Source: Candidatus Babeliales bacterium
GTDB lineage: Bacteria > Babelota > Babeliae > Babelales > JABDEC01
DNA length: 64,000 bases
Direction: 5' to 3'
NCBI GenBank assembly: GCA_031292305.1
Contig: JARLHJ010000046.1
Span: 22,997 to 86,996 of the forward strand
In this document: positions 53,251 to 63,264 of the stretch, piece by piece
Position numbering within the stretch: the stretch's first letter is position 1
Layout: each line of letters opens with the position of its first letter
Position numbers and translations under genes: made by a program
Notes under the pieces: generated by a model
Databases searched by the model: none
Seen by the model: only the letters and a program-made list of their open reading frames with translations
What the model was told of the DNA's origin: nothing

Positions 53251-54492
53251 ATGAAACAAACATATTATATTTCAGCATTTATTATGGTGCAATTTTTCAA
53301 TTGCAATCAAATTTATGGAAATATTGAAAATTTTAATAAAGAATTAATAGATCACAAAAATGATATTAATATTAAACGAGATATTTTTACTAATGCTGCC
53401 TGTAAGAAATTTGAAAATAACGCAACTGGTGCCACCGGATCCACCGGACCAAGAGGCAAACCAGGGCTTAAAGGCGAAACAGGAATTTGCATTTGCACAG
53501 GTAGTACAGGAGCCAGGGCTGGAAGTACAGGACAAGGCCCAACAGGAATTACGGGCATAACTGGTGCCACTGGATCAACCGGATCTAGAGGTTTACAAGG
53601 ATTGACAGGTAACACTGGCAATAATGGTTTTACTGGTAAAACTGGAAATACTGGAATAACTGGATCTTCTGGATTAACTGGCAACACAGGTGCAACAGGT
53701 AATTCTGGAATTAACGGTTCAACAGGATTTACGGGCATTAGTGGAATTACAGGCGATACCGGTGCAACTGGAATAACAGGTAATACAGGATTTACAGGAA
53801 TAACAGGTAATACAGGTGTTGGGACGACAGGCTTTACTGGAGCTACTGGATTTCCGGGGATTTTTGGCAATATTGGAAGAAATGGAGCTACAGGTTTTAC
53901 TGGTGATACTGGGATAACTGGTACTACTGGCTTTACGGGTGCTACTGGCGATACTGGTATTAATAATATTACTACTGGTGCAACGGGACCTACTTATCCG
54001 AGCTCAAATTATATGACTTTAGCGAATGATTCCAGCGGCGTCCAGCAATCTATTGCAGTTGGAACAGGAGGAACACCTTTAGTTTTTTCTCAAGGAACAC
54101 CTACACCAAATAGTGGGTGGTCACACTTTGGAGGAACTTCAATCATCACGCCACCTTCAAGTGTTCCTAGTGGAAGCGCGGGGATTTATCAAATGTCTTA
54201 TCGCGTTCTTCTACAAAATACTACCGGAAGTCCTATAAACGTTACTCTTTTTTTAAGTGCTACTGTTGGATTTCCACCTCCTTCTCCTCTTTATGATAGC
54301 GCTTTAGTAGTAACAATACCTGCTAATTCTTTTAGAGTTTGTTCAAATACATTTTTGAATACAACACCTCTACCCTTAACTCTTCGTCTGATGGGATTTT
54401 CAAGTGCAACGGGTATAGTAGTTCCACAAATTACTCCTCCAGGAGGATTTGCTGGTAATAATATTATTTTTCAAGCTATTTTAATAAGCTAA
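53251..54492 (+). CDS. Collagen-like protein with C1q/TNF-like C-terminal domain
   Basis: 413 residues, same order as the preceding gene: signal peptide with FFNC, motif [12 protein letters not shown], collagen triplets (about 58-250) with a remnant of the cysteine module ([12 protein letters not shown]), then the compact beta domain ([44 protein letters not shown]). The C-terminal domains of the pair are strongly alike, the collagen parts less so. A hairpin follows at 54501. Confidence 0.88.
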   Translation: MKQTYYISAFIMVQFFNCNQIYGNIENFNKELIDHKNDINIKRDIFTNAACKKFENNATGATGSTGPRGKPGLKGETGICICTGSTGARAGSTGQGPTGITGITGATGSTGSRGLQGLTGNTGNNGFTGKTGNTGITGSSGLTGNTGATGNSGINGSTGFTGISGITGDTGATGITGNTGFTGITGNTGVGTTGFTGATGFPGIFGNIGRNGATGFTGDTGITGTTGFTGATGDTGINNITTGATGPTYPSSNYMTLANDSSGVQQSIAVGTGGTPLVFSQGTPTPNSGWSHFGGTSIITPPSSVPSGSAGIYQMSYRVLLQNTTGSPINVTLFLSATVGFPPPSPLYDSALVVTIPANSFRVCSNTFLNTTPLPLTLRLMGFSSATGIVVPQITPPGGFAGNNIIFQAILIS

Positions 54493-54500
54493 ATTAATAG

Positions 54501-54527
54501 AGATCCCTATTTAAATAATAGGGATCT
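54501..54527 (+). terminator. Hairpin after the collagen-like pair
   Basis: An 11-bp perfect stem (54501-54511 with 54517-54527) has a TAAAT loop. The following bases are only moderately T-rich. Confidence 0.6.
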
Positions 54528-54590
54528 AACTTTACATAATTGGAATGTAAAAATTATACGTTATTAAAAGTATTAAAACCCTTTATTTTA

Positions 54591-54606
54591 AACCTAAATT
54601 TAGGTT
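54591..54606. promoter_or_regulatory. Perfect 16-bp palindrome upstream of clpB
   Basis: AACCTAAATTTAGGTT reads the same on both strands and ends 25 nt before the clpB ATG, followed by TATAAT at 54611-54616 and an AAAGGAG Shine-Dalgarno. It may be an operator for a heat-shock regulator; it does not match the CIRCE or HrcA consensus that I know. The role is a guess. Confidence 0.35.
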
Positions 54607-54631
54607 AAACTATAATAAAGGAGTAAAAATT

Positions 54632-57217
54632 ATGAATTTAGAAAATTTTACCACAGCAGCACAAGAACTAATCAATAAAGCAATACAAATAGCACAAAGC
54701 TATAAAAGCCCTGTTTTTAACCCTATTCATACCTTAAAGGCGGGTTTAGAAGATAGCTTTTGTTTAAGCTTTTTTAATAACTTAAAATTAGATACTAAAA
54801 CTTTAATTACCTTAATTAATACTGAATTAGAAAAAATGCCAAAAATTGAAGGCGGGCAAATTGGCATGGATAATGCCATGCAAGAATTCTTTAATGATTT
54901 AAAAAAAATAGCAGATAACTTAGGCGATAGTTATATAAGCCTTGAAGCTTTTATATTAGGCTGGGCAACTACTAAACATTTACCTGAAAAAATTAAAGAT
55001 TTTTTTAAATCACAGGGTTTTACCAAAGATAAAATTTCAGAACAGATTAAGGTAATGAGAAAAGGAAAAACAGTTAAAGAAAAAGGCGCAGAATCCAAAT
55101 ATGAAATTTTAGAACGTTTTACACGTGATTTTACAAAATTAGCCGCACAAGGAAAACTAGATCCAGTAATTGGGCGAGACCAAGAGATTAGACGAGTAAT
55201 ACAAATTCTTTCACGTAGAACAAAAAATAATCCTGTTTTAATTGGTGATCCGGGCGTTGGTAAAACTGCAATTGTTGAAGGTATTGCACAACGCATTGTA
55301 AATAAAGATGTACCTGAAAATTTACAAAATAGTAAAATTCTTTCTTTGGATTTAGGACTCTTAATTGCCGGTGCTAAATACCAAGGTGAATTTGAAGATA
55401 GACTAAAAGGTGTATTAAAAGAAATTGAAGATTCACAAGAAACTTTAATACTATTCATAGACGAGCTGCACATGTTAGTAGGCGCAGGTGCCACAGGTGG
55501 CGGCATGGATGCTTCAAATTTATTAAAACCTGCACTTGCACGGGGTGACTTTCATTGTATTGGCGCTACAACATTAGCTGAATATAAAAAATATATAGAA
55601 AAAGATGCAGCATTAGAAAGACGTTTTCAAAAAGTTTTAGTAGAAGAACCTACTATTGAAGATACAATTTCTATTTTGCGCGGACTTAAAGAAAAATATG
55701 AATTGCACCACGGGATACGGATTAAAGATCAAGCACTTGTAGCTGCAGCAAAATTAGCAGCACGACATATCACCGATAGGTTCTTACCAGATAAAGCAAT
55801 TGATTTAGTAGACGAGGCAGCTTCTATGGTTAAGATGGCCATTAGCTCTCGACCTGAAGAGATAGATCAGCTAGAACGCAAAATTAACCAATTAGAAATT
55901 GAGAAATTAGCATTAAATAAAGAAAAATCTATTGAAACAAATTCAACAAAAGAAGCAACAATTAAACGTCTTGCAGACTTAGAAAAAGAATTAGCGAATT
56001 TAAAAGAAAAATACCAAATTTATTTAAACCAATGGAAAACTGCAAAGGCGCCATTAGAAAAGATAAATAAATTAAAAGAACAAATAGAACAAGCAAATAT
56101 CAAATACCAACTTGCTGAACGTGATGGCGATTTTGCAAAAGCTTCAGAAATTAAATACGGTACTTTAGTAAAATTAGAAAATGAGATTGCACGTGAACAA
56201 GAAAAGTTAAAGAGCGTTGACAATCAGCACTTAGTAAAAGATGTTGTCGATGAACAAGATATTGCAATAGTATTATCACGCTGGACAAAAATACCAGTAG
56301 ATAAACTTACAGAAAGTGAAAAAGAAAAAATATTGCATATGGATGAGATTCTTAAAAAACGTGTAATTGGCCAAGATGAAGCTATAGAAAAAATTACTGA
56401 AGCAATCCAAGCACATCGTGCTGGTTTAACTGACCCTAATAAACCAATAGGTTCGTTCCTATTTTTAGGGCCCACAGGCGTTGGTAAAACTGAAGTTGCA
56501 AAAACATTAGCCGATTTTTTATTTGATGACCCAAATCATTTAATAAGAATTGATATGTCAGAGTATATGGAAAAACATTCTGTTGCCAGACTTATCGGTT
56601 CACCTCCGGGTTATGTTGGTCATGAAGAAGGCGGACAATTAACTGAAGCTGTCAGACGTAACCCATACAGTGTAGTTTTATTTGATGAAATTGAAAAAGC
56701 ACATCCTGACGTCTTTAATATATTTTTACAAATATTAGACGAAGGTCATTTAACGGATGGACAAGGACGTAAAGTATCTTTTAAAAATTGTATTTTAATT
56801 ATGACTTCGAATATAGGGTCTCAAATAATTTTAGAAGCTGGTAAACTTACAGACAAAGTAAAAAATCAAATAGAAGATATATTGCACAAAACATTCAGAC
56901 CAGAATTCTTAAATAGAATAGACCAAATAGTATTCTTTAAAATGCTTAATGAAAATGATGTTGAACGTATTACACAAATTCATATTAATGCATTAAAAAA
57001 CAAATTAGAACGTGAACGTAATATTGAATTAAATATATCTAATGAAGTTATTGGATATATTGCAGAACTGGGATATGAAAAAGAATTTGGCGCAAGGCCA
57101 TTAAAACGCGCGATACAACAATATATTATTGTACCATTATCTAAATATTTAATTCAAAATGGTGATGTAAAGAAAATTGATTTAGTGTTAAAAGATAAGA
57201 AAATAACCGTTACTTAA
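54632..57217 (+). CDS. clpB: ATP-dependent disaggregase ClpB
   Basis: 861 residues, normal for ClpB. An N-terminal Clp repeat domain is followed by NBD1 Walker A GDPGVGKT (205-212), a coiled-coil middle domain (about 410-530), NBD2 Walker A GPTGVGKT (613-620) and the C-terminal small domain. The middle domain marks it as ClpB rather than ClpA or ClpC, and no ClpP-binding IGF loop is noted. With DnaK it rescues aggregated proteins in the cytoplasm. It has an excellent Shine-Dalgarno (AAAGGAG) and a palindrome just upstream. It is flanked on both sides by collagen-like genes, to which it is functionally unrelated. Confidence 0.97.
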   Translation: MNLENFTTAAQELINKAIQIAQSYKSPVFNPIHTLKAGLEDSFCLSFFNNLKLDTKTLITLINTELEKMPKIEGGQIGMDNAMQEFFNDLKKIADNLGDSYISLEAFILGWATTKHLPEKIKDFFKSQGFTKDKISEQIKVMRKGKTVKEKGAESKYEILERFTRDFTKLAAQGKLDPVIGRDQEIRRVIQILSRRTKNNPVLIGDPGVGKTAIVEGIAQRIVNKDVPENLQNSKILSLDLGLLIAGAKYQGEFEDRLKGVLKEIEDSQETLILFIDELHMLVGAGATGGGMDASNLLKPALARGDFHCIGATTLAEYKKYIEKDAALERRFQKVLVEEPTIEDTISILRGLKEKYELHHGIRIKDQALVAAAKLAARHITDRFLPDKAIDLVDEAASMVKMAISSRPEEIDQLERKINQLEIEKLALNKEKSIETNSTKEATIKRLADLEKELANLKEKYQIYLNQWKTAKAPLEKINKLKEQIEQANIKYQLAERDGDFAKASEIKYGTLVKLENEIAREQEKLKSVDNQHLVKDVVDEQDIAIVLSRWTKIPVDKLTESEKEKILHMDEILKKRVIGQDEAIEKITEAIQAHRAGLTDPNKPIGSFLFLGPTGVGKTEVAKTLADFLFDDPNHLIRIDMSEYMEKHSVARLIGSPPGYVGHEEGGQLTEAVRRNPYSVVLFDEIEKAHPDVFNIFLQILDEGHLTDGQGRKVSFKNCILIMTSNIGSQIILEAGKLTDKVKNQIEDILHKTFRPEFLNRIDQIVFFKMLNENDVERITQIHINALKNKLERERNIELNISNEVIGYIAELGYEKEFGARPLKRAIQQYIIVPLSKYLIQNGDVKKIDLVLKDKKITVT

Positions 57218-57286
57218 AATATTTTTCATTGTTTTTCTTTAAAGAATTTAGTAAGAATAGACTAGAAATCTAACTAAAGGAAGATA

Positions 57287-58510
57287 ATGAAAAAAAATAC
57301 ACTTCAAGCTATGAGTCTAATCTTATTAATGAATATTAATTTTAATTTAATTTCTAAAATTTCTAAACAGAAATTAAATGAACAAGAATTAGAAGTTGTA
57401 AAACTAAATAATCTAATTAATAAAAGACTAACTCGCGATACGTTTACTAAATCTGTTGCACAAAATAATAATGCATGCTTGCCAGGTAATACAGGTGCAA
57501 CTGGTGCACAAGGTAAGCAAGGCAAGCAAGGAAAACAAGGTCCAAAAGGTGCAACCGGAGTTTGTACTAATTGTCCAACAGGCAGTACCGGTGGACGTGC
57601 AGCATGCACAATTGGTGGCGGTTGCCCATCAGGTATGACATGCGTGGGTGGTCAATGTTTCCCTTTAAGTTTAAAAGGTAATACAGGGGCTACTGGTAAT
57701 ACTGGTGCCAGAGGTCTAAAAGGTAATACCGGTTCTAATGGTTTAAATGGTAACACTGGTGCTACTGGAATAACTGGTAATACAGGGTTAACCGGGTCGA
57801 CTGGAAACACTGGCTTTACAGGTTTAACAGGTAATGCCGGAGTTACAGGAAACACTGGTGCAACGGGATCGGGCAATACAGGATTTACTGGAGGAACTGG
57901 ACGCACTGGTTTAACAGGCTCTACAGGTTTAACAGGAAACACAGGAAATACCGGGTTTACGGGAATAACGGGTTTTACAGGAACTACCGGTTTTACAGGC
58001 GCAATTGGTAACACAGGTTTGACTGGCATAACTGGCATTACTGGTAATACAGGTGATACGGGAATAACCGGATCTACAGGCGCTTCCGGCTCATTTGCAG
58101 GAATAAATTACTTAAATGTGGCTAACACTAGTGGTTTTACGGTAACTGGTGGAACATCCAATATGCCTGTTGATTTTGATACTCAATTTGAAAGAAATGG
58201 TTGGGGAAATCCCACTTCTACTACATATACTGCGCCAGCAAATGGAAAATATTTAATCTCTTATTCTGTAATTGCTAGTGCTACCTCACCTGTAGTAATG
58301 ATTACGCAAATGCCTGGAATTGGAACTCGTTCACAACAAATTGTAACAGTTTCGCAAACTACCCCACTTTTAGATGTATCTCTTACATTTATAGCAACAC
58401 TTACTAGTGGTCAGTCCATAGGAATTAATATAACTGTATTTAGTGGTGGAGATGTGACTATTCCTAGTTCATTCCCTGGCGTAGTACTTACTGTAACACA
58501 AATTGCATAA
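57287..58510 (+). CDS. Collagen-like protein with C1q/TNF-like C-terminal domain and cysteine-rich module
   Basis: 407 residues: N-terminal hydrophobic signal region, coiled coil, motif [12 protein letters not shown], collagen triplets (about 65-270) with a full cysteine-rich module, then a compact beta domain ([49 protein letters not shown]) most like the collagen-free 40596 protein. It combines the cysteine module of the S74-type genes with the head of the other type, in line with domain shuffling. A very strong terminator follows. Confidence 0.88.
   Translation: MKKNTLQAMSLILLMNINFNLISKISKQKLNEQELEVVKLNNLINKRLTRDTFTKSVAQNNNACLPGNTGATGAQGKQGKQGKQGPKGATGVCTNCPTGSTGGRAACTIGGGCPSGMTCVGGQCFPLSLKGNTGATGNTGARGLKGNTGSNGLNGNTGATGITGNTGLTGSTGNTGFTGLTGNAGVTGNTGATGSGNTGFTGGTGRTGLTGSTGLTGNTGNTGFTGITGFTGTTGFTGAIGNTGLTGITGITGNTGDTGITGSTGASGSFAGINYLNVANTSGFTVTGGTSNMPVDFDTQFERNGWGNPTSTTYTAPANGKYLISYSVIASATSPVVMITQMPGIGTRSQQIVTVSQTTPLLDVSLTFIATLTSGQSIGINITVFSGGDVTIPSSFPGVVLTVTQIA
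57491..57786 (+). repeat. 296-bp segment nearly identical to 50012-50307
   Basis: Partner of the segment described at 50012: gap-free, about a dozen substitutions, covering the collagen start and the cysteine-rich module. Confidence 0.85.
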
Positions 58511-58534
58511 TAAAAATTAAGAAACTTTATAATT

Positions 58535-58580
58535 AAAAAAATACCTTTCTTAGCATAAAAACTAAGAAAGGTATTTTTTT
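58535..58580 (+). terminator. Strong terminator at the end of the collagen/PKS region
   Basis: A 19-bp stem (58535-58553 with 58562-58580) has an 8-nt loop and ends in T7. The A7/T7 flanks could serve both strands. It closes the 21-kb block of + strand genes. Confidence 0.92.
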
Positions 58581-58761
58581 AATTTCTTTTTTTTAAATAA
58601 AAATATGAATAATTTAAATATTTCAAAAGTCTCATTAAAAAATTGGGTTGTGTTGTGATTATCTGAACTGATTAAAATTAAACCATTTTTGTGCTAATAA
58701 ATATTTGTCTATATTAATTAGCTTTAAATAAATTGATCAATAAACTACTACGCTACCATCT

Positions 58762-59319
58762 TTATTCTAAATTTCCTGGGATTACTCCATGAATTCCACG
58801 GTCTCTATTAATTTGACGTATTCTACACTTAGAAATTGTGAAATAATTAGATGGGCCTAATAATGAAACTCCAAATTCTTCTGCTTCCTCTAAAACTTGT
58901 TGATAATATTGCAGGGCAGTATCAAAATTGCTTTCAACGCCATAACCCTTAAAGAACAATTCACCAAGAAAAAACGGAGCATGCTGGTGATAAATACCTT
59001 CATAACTCAAAATATTTTCACAAATTTCTTTAATACGATCATATGCAGGACGTCTCTGCCAATAATAATAAACTATTAATTCTAATTGAGCTTCAATACG
59101 AACTTGCTCGCTAGAATTACGATCGCCAATAACTCTTTCGCAATTCCTGATAAGCTCAATATATCTTTCTTCTGCAGGTATTTCTTGTTCATTATTATGC
59201 TGAATCACCTGCTCATTATTATCATTAAAGGAATTATTTCGAGATAATTGTCGGTCATTGTTAGAACAATACAAAAAATTTATCACAAATAAAAATAGTA
59301 AAGATGTTCTTAAATGCAT
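58762..59319 (-). CDS. Exported protein with a Sel1/TPR-like helical repeat
   Basis: 185 residues. The signal peptide ends NFLYC; the Cys might be lipidated, but the lipobox is poor. An Asn/Gln-rich linker is followed by helical hairpins, the clearest being APFFLGELFFKGYGVESNFDTALQYYQQ, here split over a typical Sel1 unit (LGxLFxxGxGVxxNxxxAxxYY). Sel1 proteins mediate protein contacts and are common among host-associated bacteria. It ends 182 nt from the terminator of the preceding array; that gap shows no gene. Confidence 0.77.
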   Translation of the reverse strand: MHLRTSLLFLFVINFLYCSNNDRQLSRNNSFNDNNEQVIQHNNEQEIPAEERYIELIRNCERVIGDRNSSEQVRIEAQLELIVYYYWQRRPAYDRIKEICENILSYEGIYHQHAPFFLGELFFKGYGVESNFDTALQYYQQVLEEAEEFGVSLLGPSNYFTISKCRIRQINRDRGIHGVIPGNLE

Positions 59320-59425
59320 AATATAAAATCCAATTAATTCAATTATAAAACAATATGTATTTGATTAATTAAGTGTAACAACAACATTACTTAAATCAAG
59401 AAGTTTATGTTACAGAAGCATGTTT

Positions 59426-60790
59426 TTATTGCATGATTGAATAGTCTTTTAAAACTAAGTTGTGCTTGCCAGTTATATAGTTGCAAATATTTTTATGAAA
59501 TTCCCAATCATATTTTTGGCATTTGGGACTACAGTAATGAACCTGTTTGCAGCCTGAACATTGTTTAAATGCTTTATCGTCTGATTTTTTATTACAAAAA
59601 TTACATTTATACACAATATTATCTATTTCATTTTTTTCTGTGGACTCATTTCTTGGGAATGCTTTATTTGGAAAATTAATAAATTTATTTATTAATTCAG
59701 GCATTAAACAAATCGCTTCATCTTTAATTTTGAATATTAATTGGCTTAAGAATCCCAATTTATTTTTATAATCGGAAGTAATTTTAAAATAATCTTTACC
59801 GTCTGGAGTTTTTCTATTGCAGGTATCAGATAATACATGCGTATAACCAATCTCTAAAGACATTTTCACTAATTTTTCAGCATGTGCATTACCGACAATA
59901 AAGATAGTTTTTGTATTTAATTCTTGATTTCTAATTAAAGTATTAAAAAACAATATGTCTGCAAACACAGCATCTGATTTAATCGACAAAAGATTTTTAA
60001 TTTCATTATATTTTTGCCAAGAATCTTCTAGGGTAGAACAGTTTTTAAATAAATCTATTAATATTTCTGCAAATGATTTGCTATCATTTTCATTCTTAAA
60101 TAAATTTATAATTTCTTGCAATGCCTTACCATACTTAATACAATATTTTTTTATAACATTCAGAAAGTTTGAATTATCATCTTCTAAAGATTTTAAAATA
60201 CTTTTTACTATAGAATAGTTTGTTTTAATTTTATTTATATATTGAGCAAGAGTTAAACTCGAATTAAGGATATGAGACCTAAAAGATAATTTAAATTGAT
60301 TAAAATTAAATCTTTGATTTTTTATTTGATCTGCTTTAGTCCATGAAAATATTTTTGTTTCAATTCCATAAAGAGTCCCATACAAAGCATCTGCCTCTTT
60401 ATTTCTAAATTCTATTGGGTGAAAATTAAGAATATTATTTTTAAATCGGGTTTTTGCTAATTCTAAAAACGTACCACCTTCGCCTTTAGCGTTAATTTCA
60501 AATTCAGCTAAAATTGATGAATTATCTTCAGTATTTTTACACATTTCAAATATTTGTTCATTTAATTCAATAAAACAATCTATTTTCTTATCTACTTGAT
60601 GCTTTTGAGTTTCTGCAATAAATAATCTTACAGAATCTCGATTGAAAGAATCTAATTCAACATTATGGGCGTCGCCAAGTATAAAAACTAATTTACCGTC
60701 TTTGACCAAAAGATCAAAAGAAATAAATGGCATTACCATTGATGGCATTAAACAAACTACTGTAATTATTAAAAGTTTTAATTTATTCAT
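59426..60790 (-). CDS. Exported TraB/Tiki-like protein with C-terminal MYND zinc finger
   Basis: 454 residues with an N-terminal signal peptide. FILGDAH (about 32-38), then an isolated Glu after a strand (CFIELN), and later FIVGNAH give the order GxxH...E...GxxH found in the TraB/Tiki/ChaN superfamily of membrane-linked hydrolases. The C-terminus is a MYND finger: CNFC, CSGC, YCSPKCQ, DWEFHKNIC, with all zinc Cys/His positions present. MYND fingers are protein-binding modules mostly found in eukaryotes. Fold assignment of the main domain is inference from motifs. It is the last gene of a tandem minus-strand array and overlaps its upstream paralog by 8 nt. Confidence 0.82.
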   Translation of the reverse strand: MNKLKLLIITVVCLMPSMVMPFISFDLLVKDGKLVFILGDAHNVELDSFNRDSVRLFIAETQKHQVDKKIDCFIELNEQIFEMCKNTEDNSSILAEFEINAKGEGGTFLELAKTRFKNNILNFHPIEFRNKEADALYGTLYGIETKIFSWTKADQIKNQRFNFNQFKLSFRSHILNSSLTLAQYINKIKTNYSIVKSILKSLEDDNSNFLNVIKKYCIKYGKALQEIINLFKNENDSKSFAEILIDLFKNCSTLEDSWQKYNEIKNLLSIKSDAVFADILFFNTLIRNQELNTKTIFIVGNAHAEKLVKMSLEIGYTHVLSDTCNRKTPDGKDYFKITSDYKNKLGFLSQLIFKIKDEAICLMPELINKFINFPNKAFPRNESTEKNEIDNIVYKCNFCNKKSDDKAFKQCSGCKQVHYCSPKCQKYDWEFHKNICNYITGKHNLVLKDYSIMQ

Positions 60791-61994
60791 TATTTTTATC
60801 CAAATCGATAGGAGTTATGAAAGCCAATTTATGCTTGCCAGTTACATAGTTACAGATATTTTTATGAAATTCCCAATCATATTTTTGGCATTTGGGAGTA
60901 CAGTAATGAACCTGCTTGCAGCCTGAACATTGTTTATAAGCTTGGTTAGTTGATTTTTTGGCACAGAAATTGCAATAATTCAATGATTTACTTAAAAAAT
61001 TTTCACAGACCTTAATTAAGTTAATTTCAAATTTTTCATCTTGATATTTGCCAGCAGCTATTAGCCTATAATCCATTTCTTTAAAAATAGCAGTTAAATT
61101 CATTGCATGCTCGTTTCCTACACATAAAACTGATTTCTTATTTTGGGCTTGATCTTTAAGTACATAATCTAAAAAAAATAAATCTGCGAAAATTGAGTTA
61201 GAAATAATCAAAATTTCTCTGATGTAACGAAACTTATCTTTAGCTATTTTAAGGTTTGGAAATATTTTAACGAAATCTATAATAAACGAATAAATCGGTT
61301 TATTTAAATCATAGGATCCTATTTGTTTTTTTAATTGATCTATACTATTTTTAAATTTAATAAATACATTATTAATAAATGAAAACTCTTTCTTATCTTT
61401 ATATTTTTCTATTAAAGCTTCTGCTTGAAGTTCATGAACATTAATCAATTCAAGATATTCACTTAAAGCCATTGCTTCTTGATCAAATTTATTGCTATGC
61501 TTTAAGCATTCATCAAAACATAATTTTTCTTCTTCGCGTTCTTTTATATTTTTAAATAAACAACTTTCTAATAAACCTAGTGTTGGGAAAATACTTAAAG
61601 AATCTGTAGATCTTGCATCTGCAGGAATAACTTTAAAAAATTTTGGATTATCTATTTCTTGCACAAATCTAATGAATGTTAAACCACCATTATCTTTTAT
61701 TACTTCATTTACTCTATCATAATCTTTATATTTTTCTTTTGCTTGCACCGTTGAAACAAAGTATTCTACTTCTAAAAAACAATTAATGTTATTAGCATGA
61801 TTATATTTTGCAACTAATGCTTTTAACGCATTAAAATGTTCTTCATTAATGCTATTCATCCAATTATTATGCCAATCTCCGAAAATTAAAATTTGTTTGC
61901 CTTTTTTTTCAAGCAAATAATATGAAGCAAATGGCAATATTATGGATGGTAATAAAAAAGCTATTGATAATACTAAAAATCTTAATTTATTCAT
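60783..61994 (-). CDS. Exported TraB/Tiki-like protein with C-terminal MYND zinc finger
   Basis: 403 residues, paralog of its neighbours. Signal peptide, LIFGDWH (first GxxH), CFLEVE with the Glu, LCVGNEH (second GxxH), then the MYND finger CNFC, CSGC, YCTPKCQ, DWEFHKNIC. The finger and its flank (YVTGKHKLAF) are almost the same in all members while the main domain has diverged strongly, so selection or gene conversion acts on the finger. It overlaps both neighbours by 8 nt (ATGAATAA). Confidence 0.82.
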   Translation of the reverse strand: MNKLRFLVLSIAFLLPSIILPFASYYLLEKKGKQILIFGDWHNNWMNSINEEHFNALKALVAKYNHANNINCFLEVEYFVSTVQAKEKYKDYDRVNEVIKDNGGLTFIRFVQEIDNPKFFKVIPADARSTDSLSIFPTLGLLESCLFKNIKEREEEKLCFDECLKHSNKFDQEAMALSEYLELINVHELQAEALIEKYKDKKEFSFINNVFIKFKNSIDQLKKQIGSYDLNKPIYSFIIDFVKIFPNLKIAKDKFRYIREILIISNSIFADLFFLDYVLKDQAQNKKSVLCVGNEHAMNLTAIFKEMDYRLIAAGKYQDEKFEINLIKVCENFLSKSLNYCNFCAKKSTNQAYKQCSGCKQVHYCTPKCQKYDWEFHKNICNYVTGKHKLAFITPIDLDKNNE

Positions 61995-63264
61995 TGTTTT
62001 CCCCTAATTCAATAGGTGCAACTAAATAAAGCTTTTTTTTGCAAGCTAAACAAGCGCAAATGTTTTTATGAAATTCCCAATCGTATTTTTGGCATTTGGG
62101 ACTACAGTAATGAACCTGTTTGCAGCCTGAACATTGTTTATAAGCTTGGTTAGTTGATTTTTTGGTACAGAAATTACATTTATGTTCAATTGATTTATCA
62201 AATCCGATATTTAAAAAATATTGAGTAGTATCCAACATTTTAACTTTAAAATTTACATCATAGGAACACATTTCAAAACCTTTTCGATATCCAAACCAAC
62301 TTTCTGCAACAATCTTTTCAAATCCTAATGTTGATAACATTTTAGATAAATTTTTTCTATGTAGATCTCCAATTATTACAACTTTTTTATTATGCTTATT
62401 TTTTTTACTAATTAAGCTATGAAAATAAAATAAATCAGCAAACAATGTATCAGGATTAGTTAGAATATCACGAATAGTTTTTAATTTTTCTTGAGCCTGT
62501 TTTAATTTTGTACATTTTTTTAATAGATTAATGACTACATTGTGCAAATCATCATTTTTATTAGCATCTTTAAATAAAGCTTTTATTTGAGATATACCTT
62601 GCATATATAATTCATAATAATCTTCAAGGGTCGGTAAAATTTCTTTCTCATCTTTATAAATTGTTAATAAATCTTGAATTTTTTTACAATTAGAATCTAT
62701 CAAAGCAAAGTAATCTCTTATCGAGAATGATACACTAAAATTAATTGATCTTAGTTCTTCTATATTAAAATTTTTATCTGGTGCAGATAATTGAGAATTA
62801 ATCTCTTTATCTACATTTTGAGTGTCAACAGACTCAAATAATTTATTCCCAAAAACAGACATTATTGCAGTTATGTAAGGACTATCGGGACCCGATCTTT
62901 CATCACAAGGAATAAAAGTAATTACATCTTTCAATTCTCTTATCAAAGAGCAAAAGGTAAAAATACCTCTAACCTTAAAATTTCCGAATTTAAATATATT
63001 TTCATTGGTTTGAGCAATTTGACTAAATACCTCAGAAGTGGACTCAATAAACCAATGAATATTTTGCAACTTATTCTGATTATCTTTAATTAAAGAAACC
63101 AAACTGCTTACATGTGTAGCATTAATCTCGTCAAATATTTGATCATGACGATCTCCAAAAACTAATATTAGTTCTTCGCCTTTTTTAAAAAGATCAAAGG
63201 AAGCAAAGGGCTTTATTATAAAAGGAACAAATATTGATAATAATAAAAATTTTAATTTATTCAT
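61987..63264 (-). CDS. Exported TraB/Tiki-like protein with C-terminal MYND zinc finger
   Basis: 425 residues. Signal peptide, LVFGDRH (first GxxH), WFIEST with the Glu, VIIGDLH (second GxxH), then the MYND finger CNFC, CSGC, YCSPKCQ, DWEFHKNIC. Its C-terminal tail (ACLACKKKLYL) differs from the others and adds two Cys. It overlaps the next paralog by ATGAATAA. Export of a MYND protein suggests action outside the bacterial cytoplasm, most simply in a host cell. Confidence 0.82.
   Translation of the reverse strand: MNKLKFLLLSIFVPFIIKPFASFDLFKKGEELILVFGDRHDQIFDEINATHVSSLVSLIKDNQNKLQNIHWFIESTSEVFSQIAQTNENIFKFGNFKVRGIFTFCSLIRELKDVITFIPCDERSGPDSPYITAIMSVFGNKLFESVDTQNVDKEINSQLSAPDKNFNIEELRSINFSVSFSIRDYFALIDSNCKKIQDLLTIYKDEKEILPTLEDYYELYMQGISQIKALFKDANKNDDLHNVVINLLKKCTKLKQAQEKLKTIRDILTNPDTLFADLFYFHSLISKKNKHNKKVVIIGDLHRKNLSKMLSTLGFEKIVAESWFGYRKGFEMCSYDVNFKVKMLDTTQYFLNIGFDKSIEHKCNFCTKKSTNQAYKQCSGCKQVHYCSPKCQKYDWEFHKNICACLACKKKLYLVAPIELGENNE

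Noticed and set aside
54611-54616. TATAAT before clpB as its -10 box
   Set aside because: The start point would fall just after the Shine-Dalgarno and remove it from the transcript, so the real promoter is probably further upstream.
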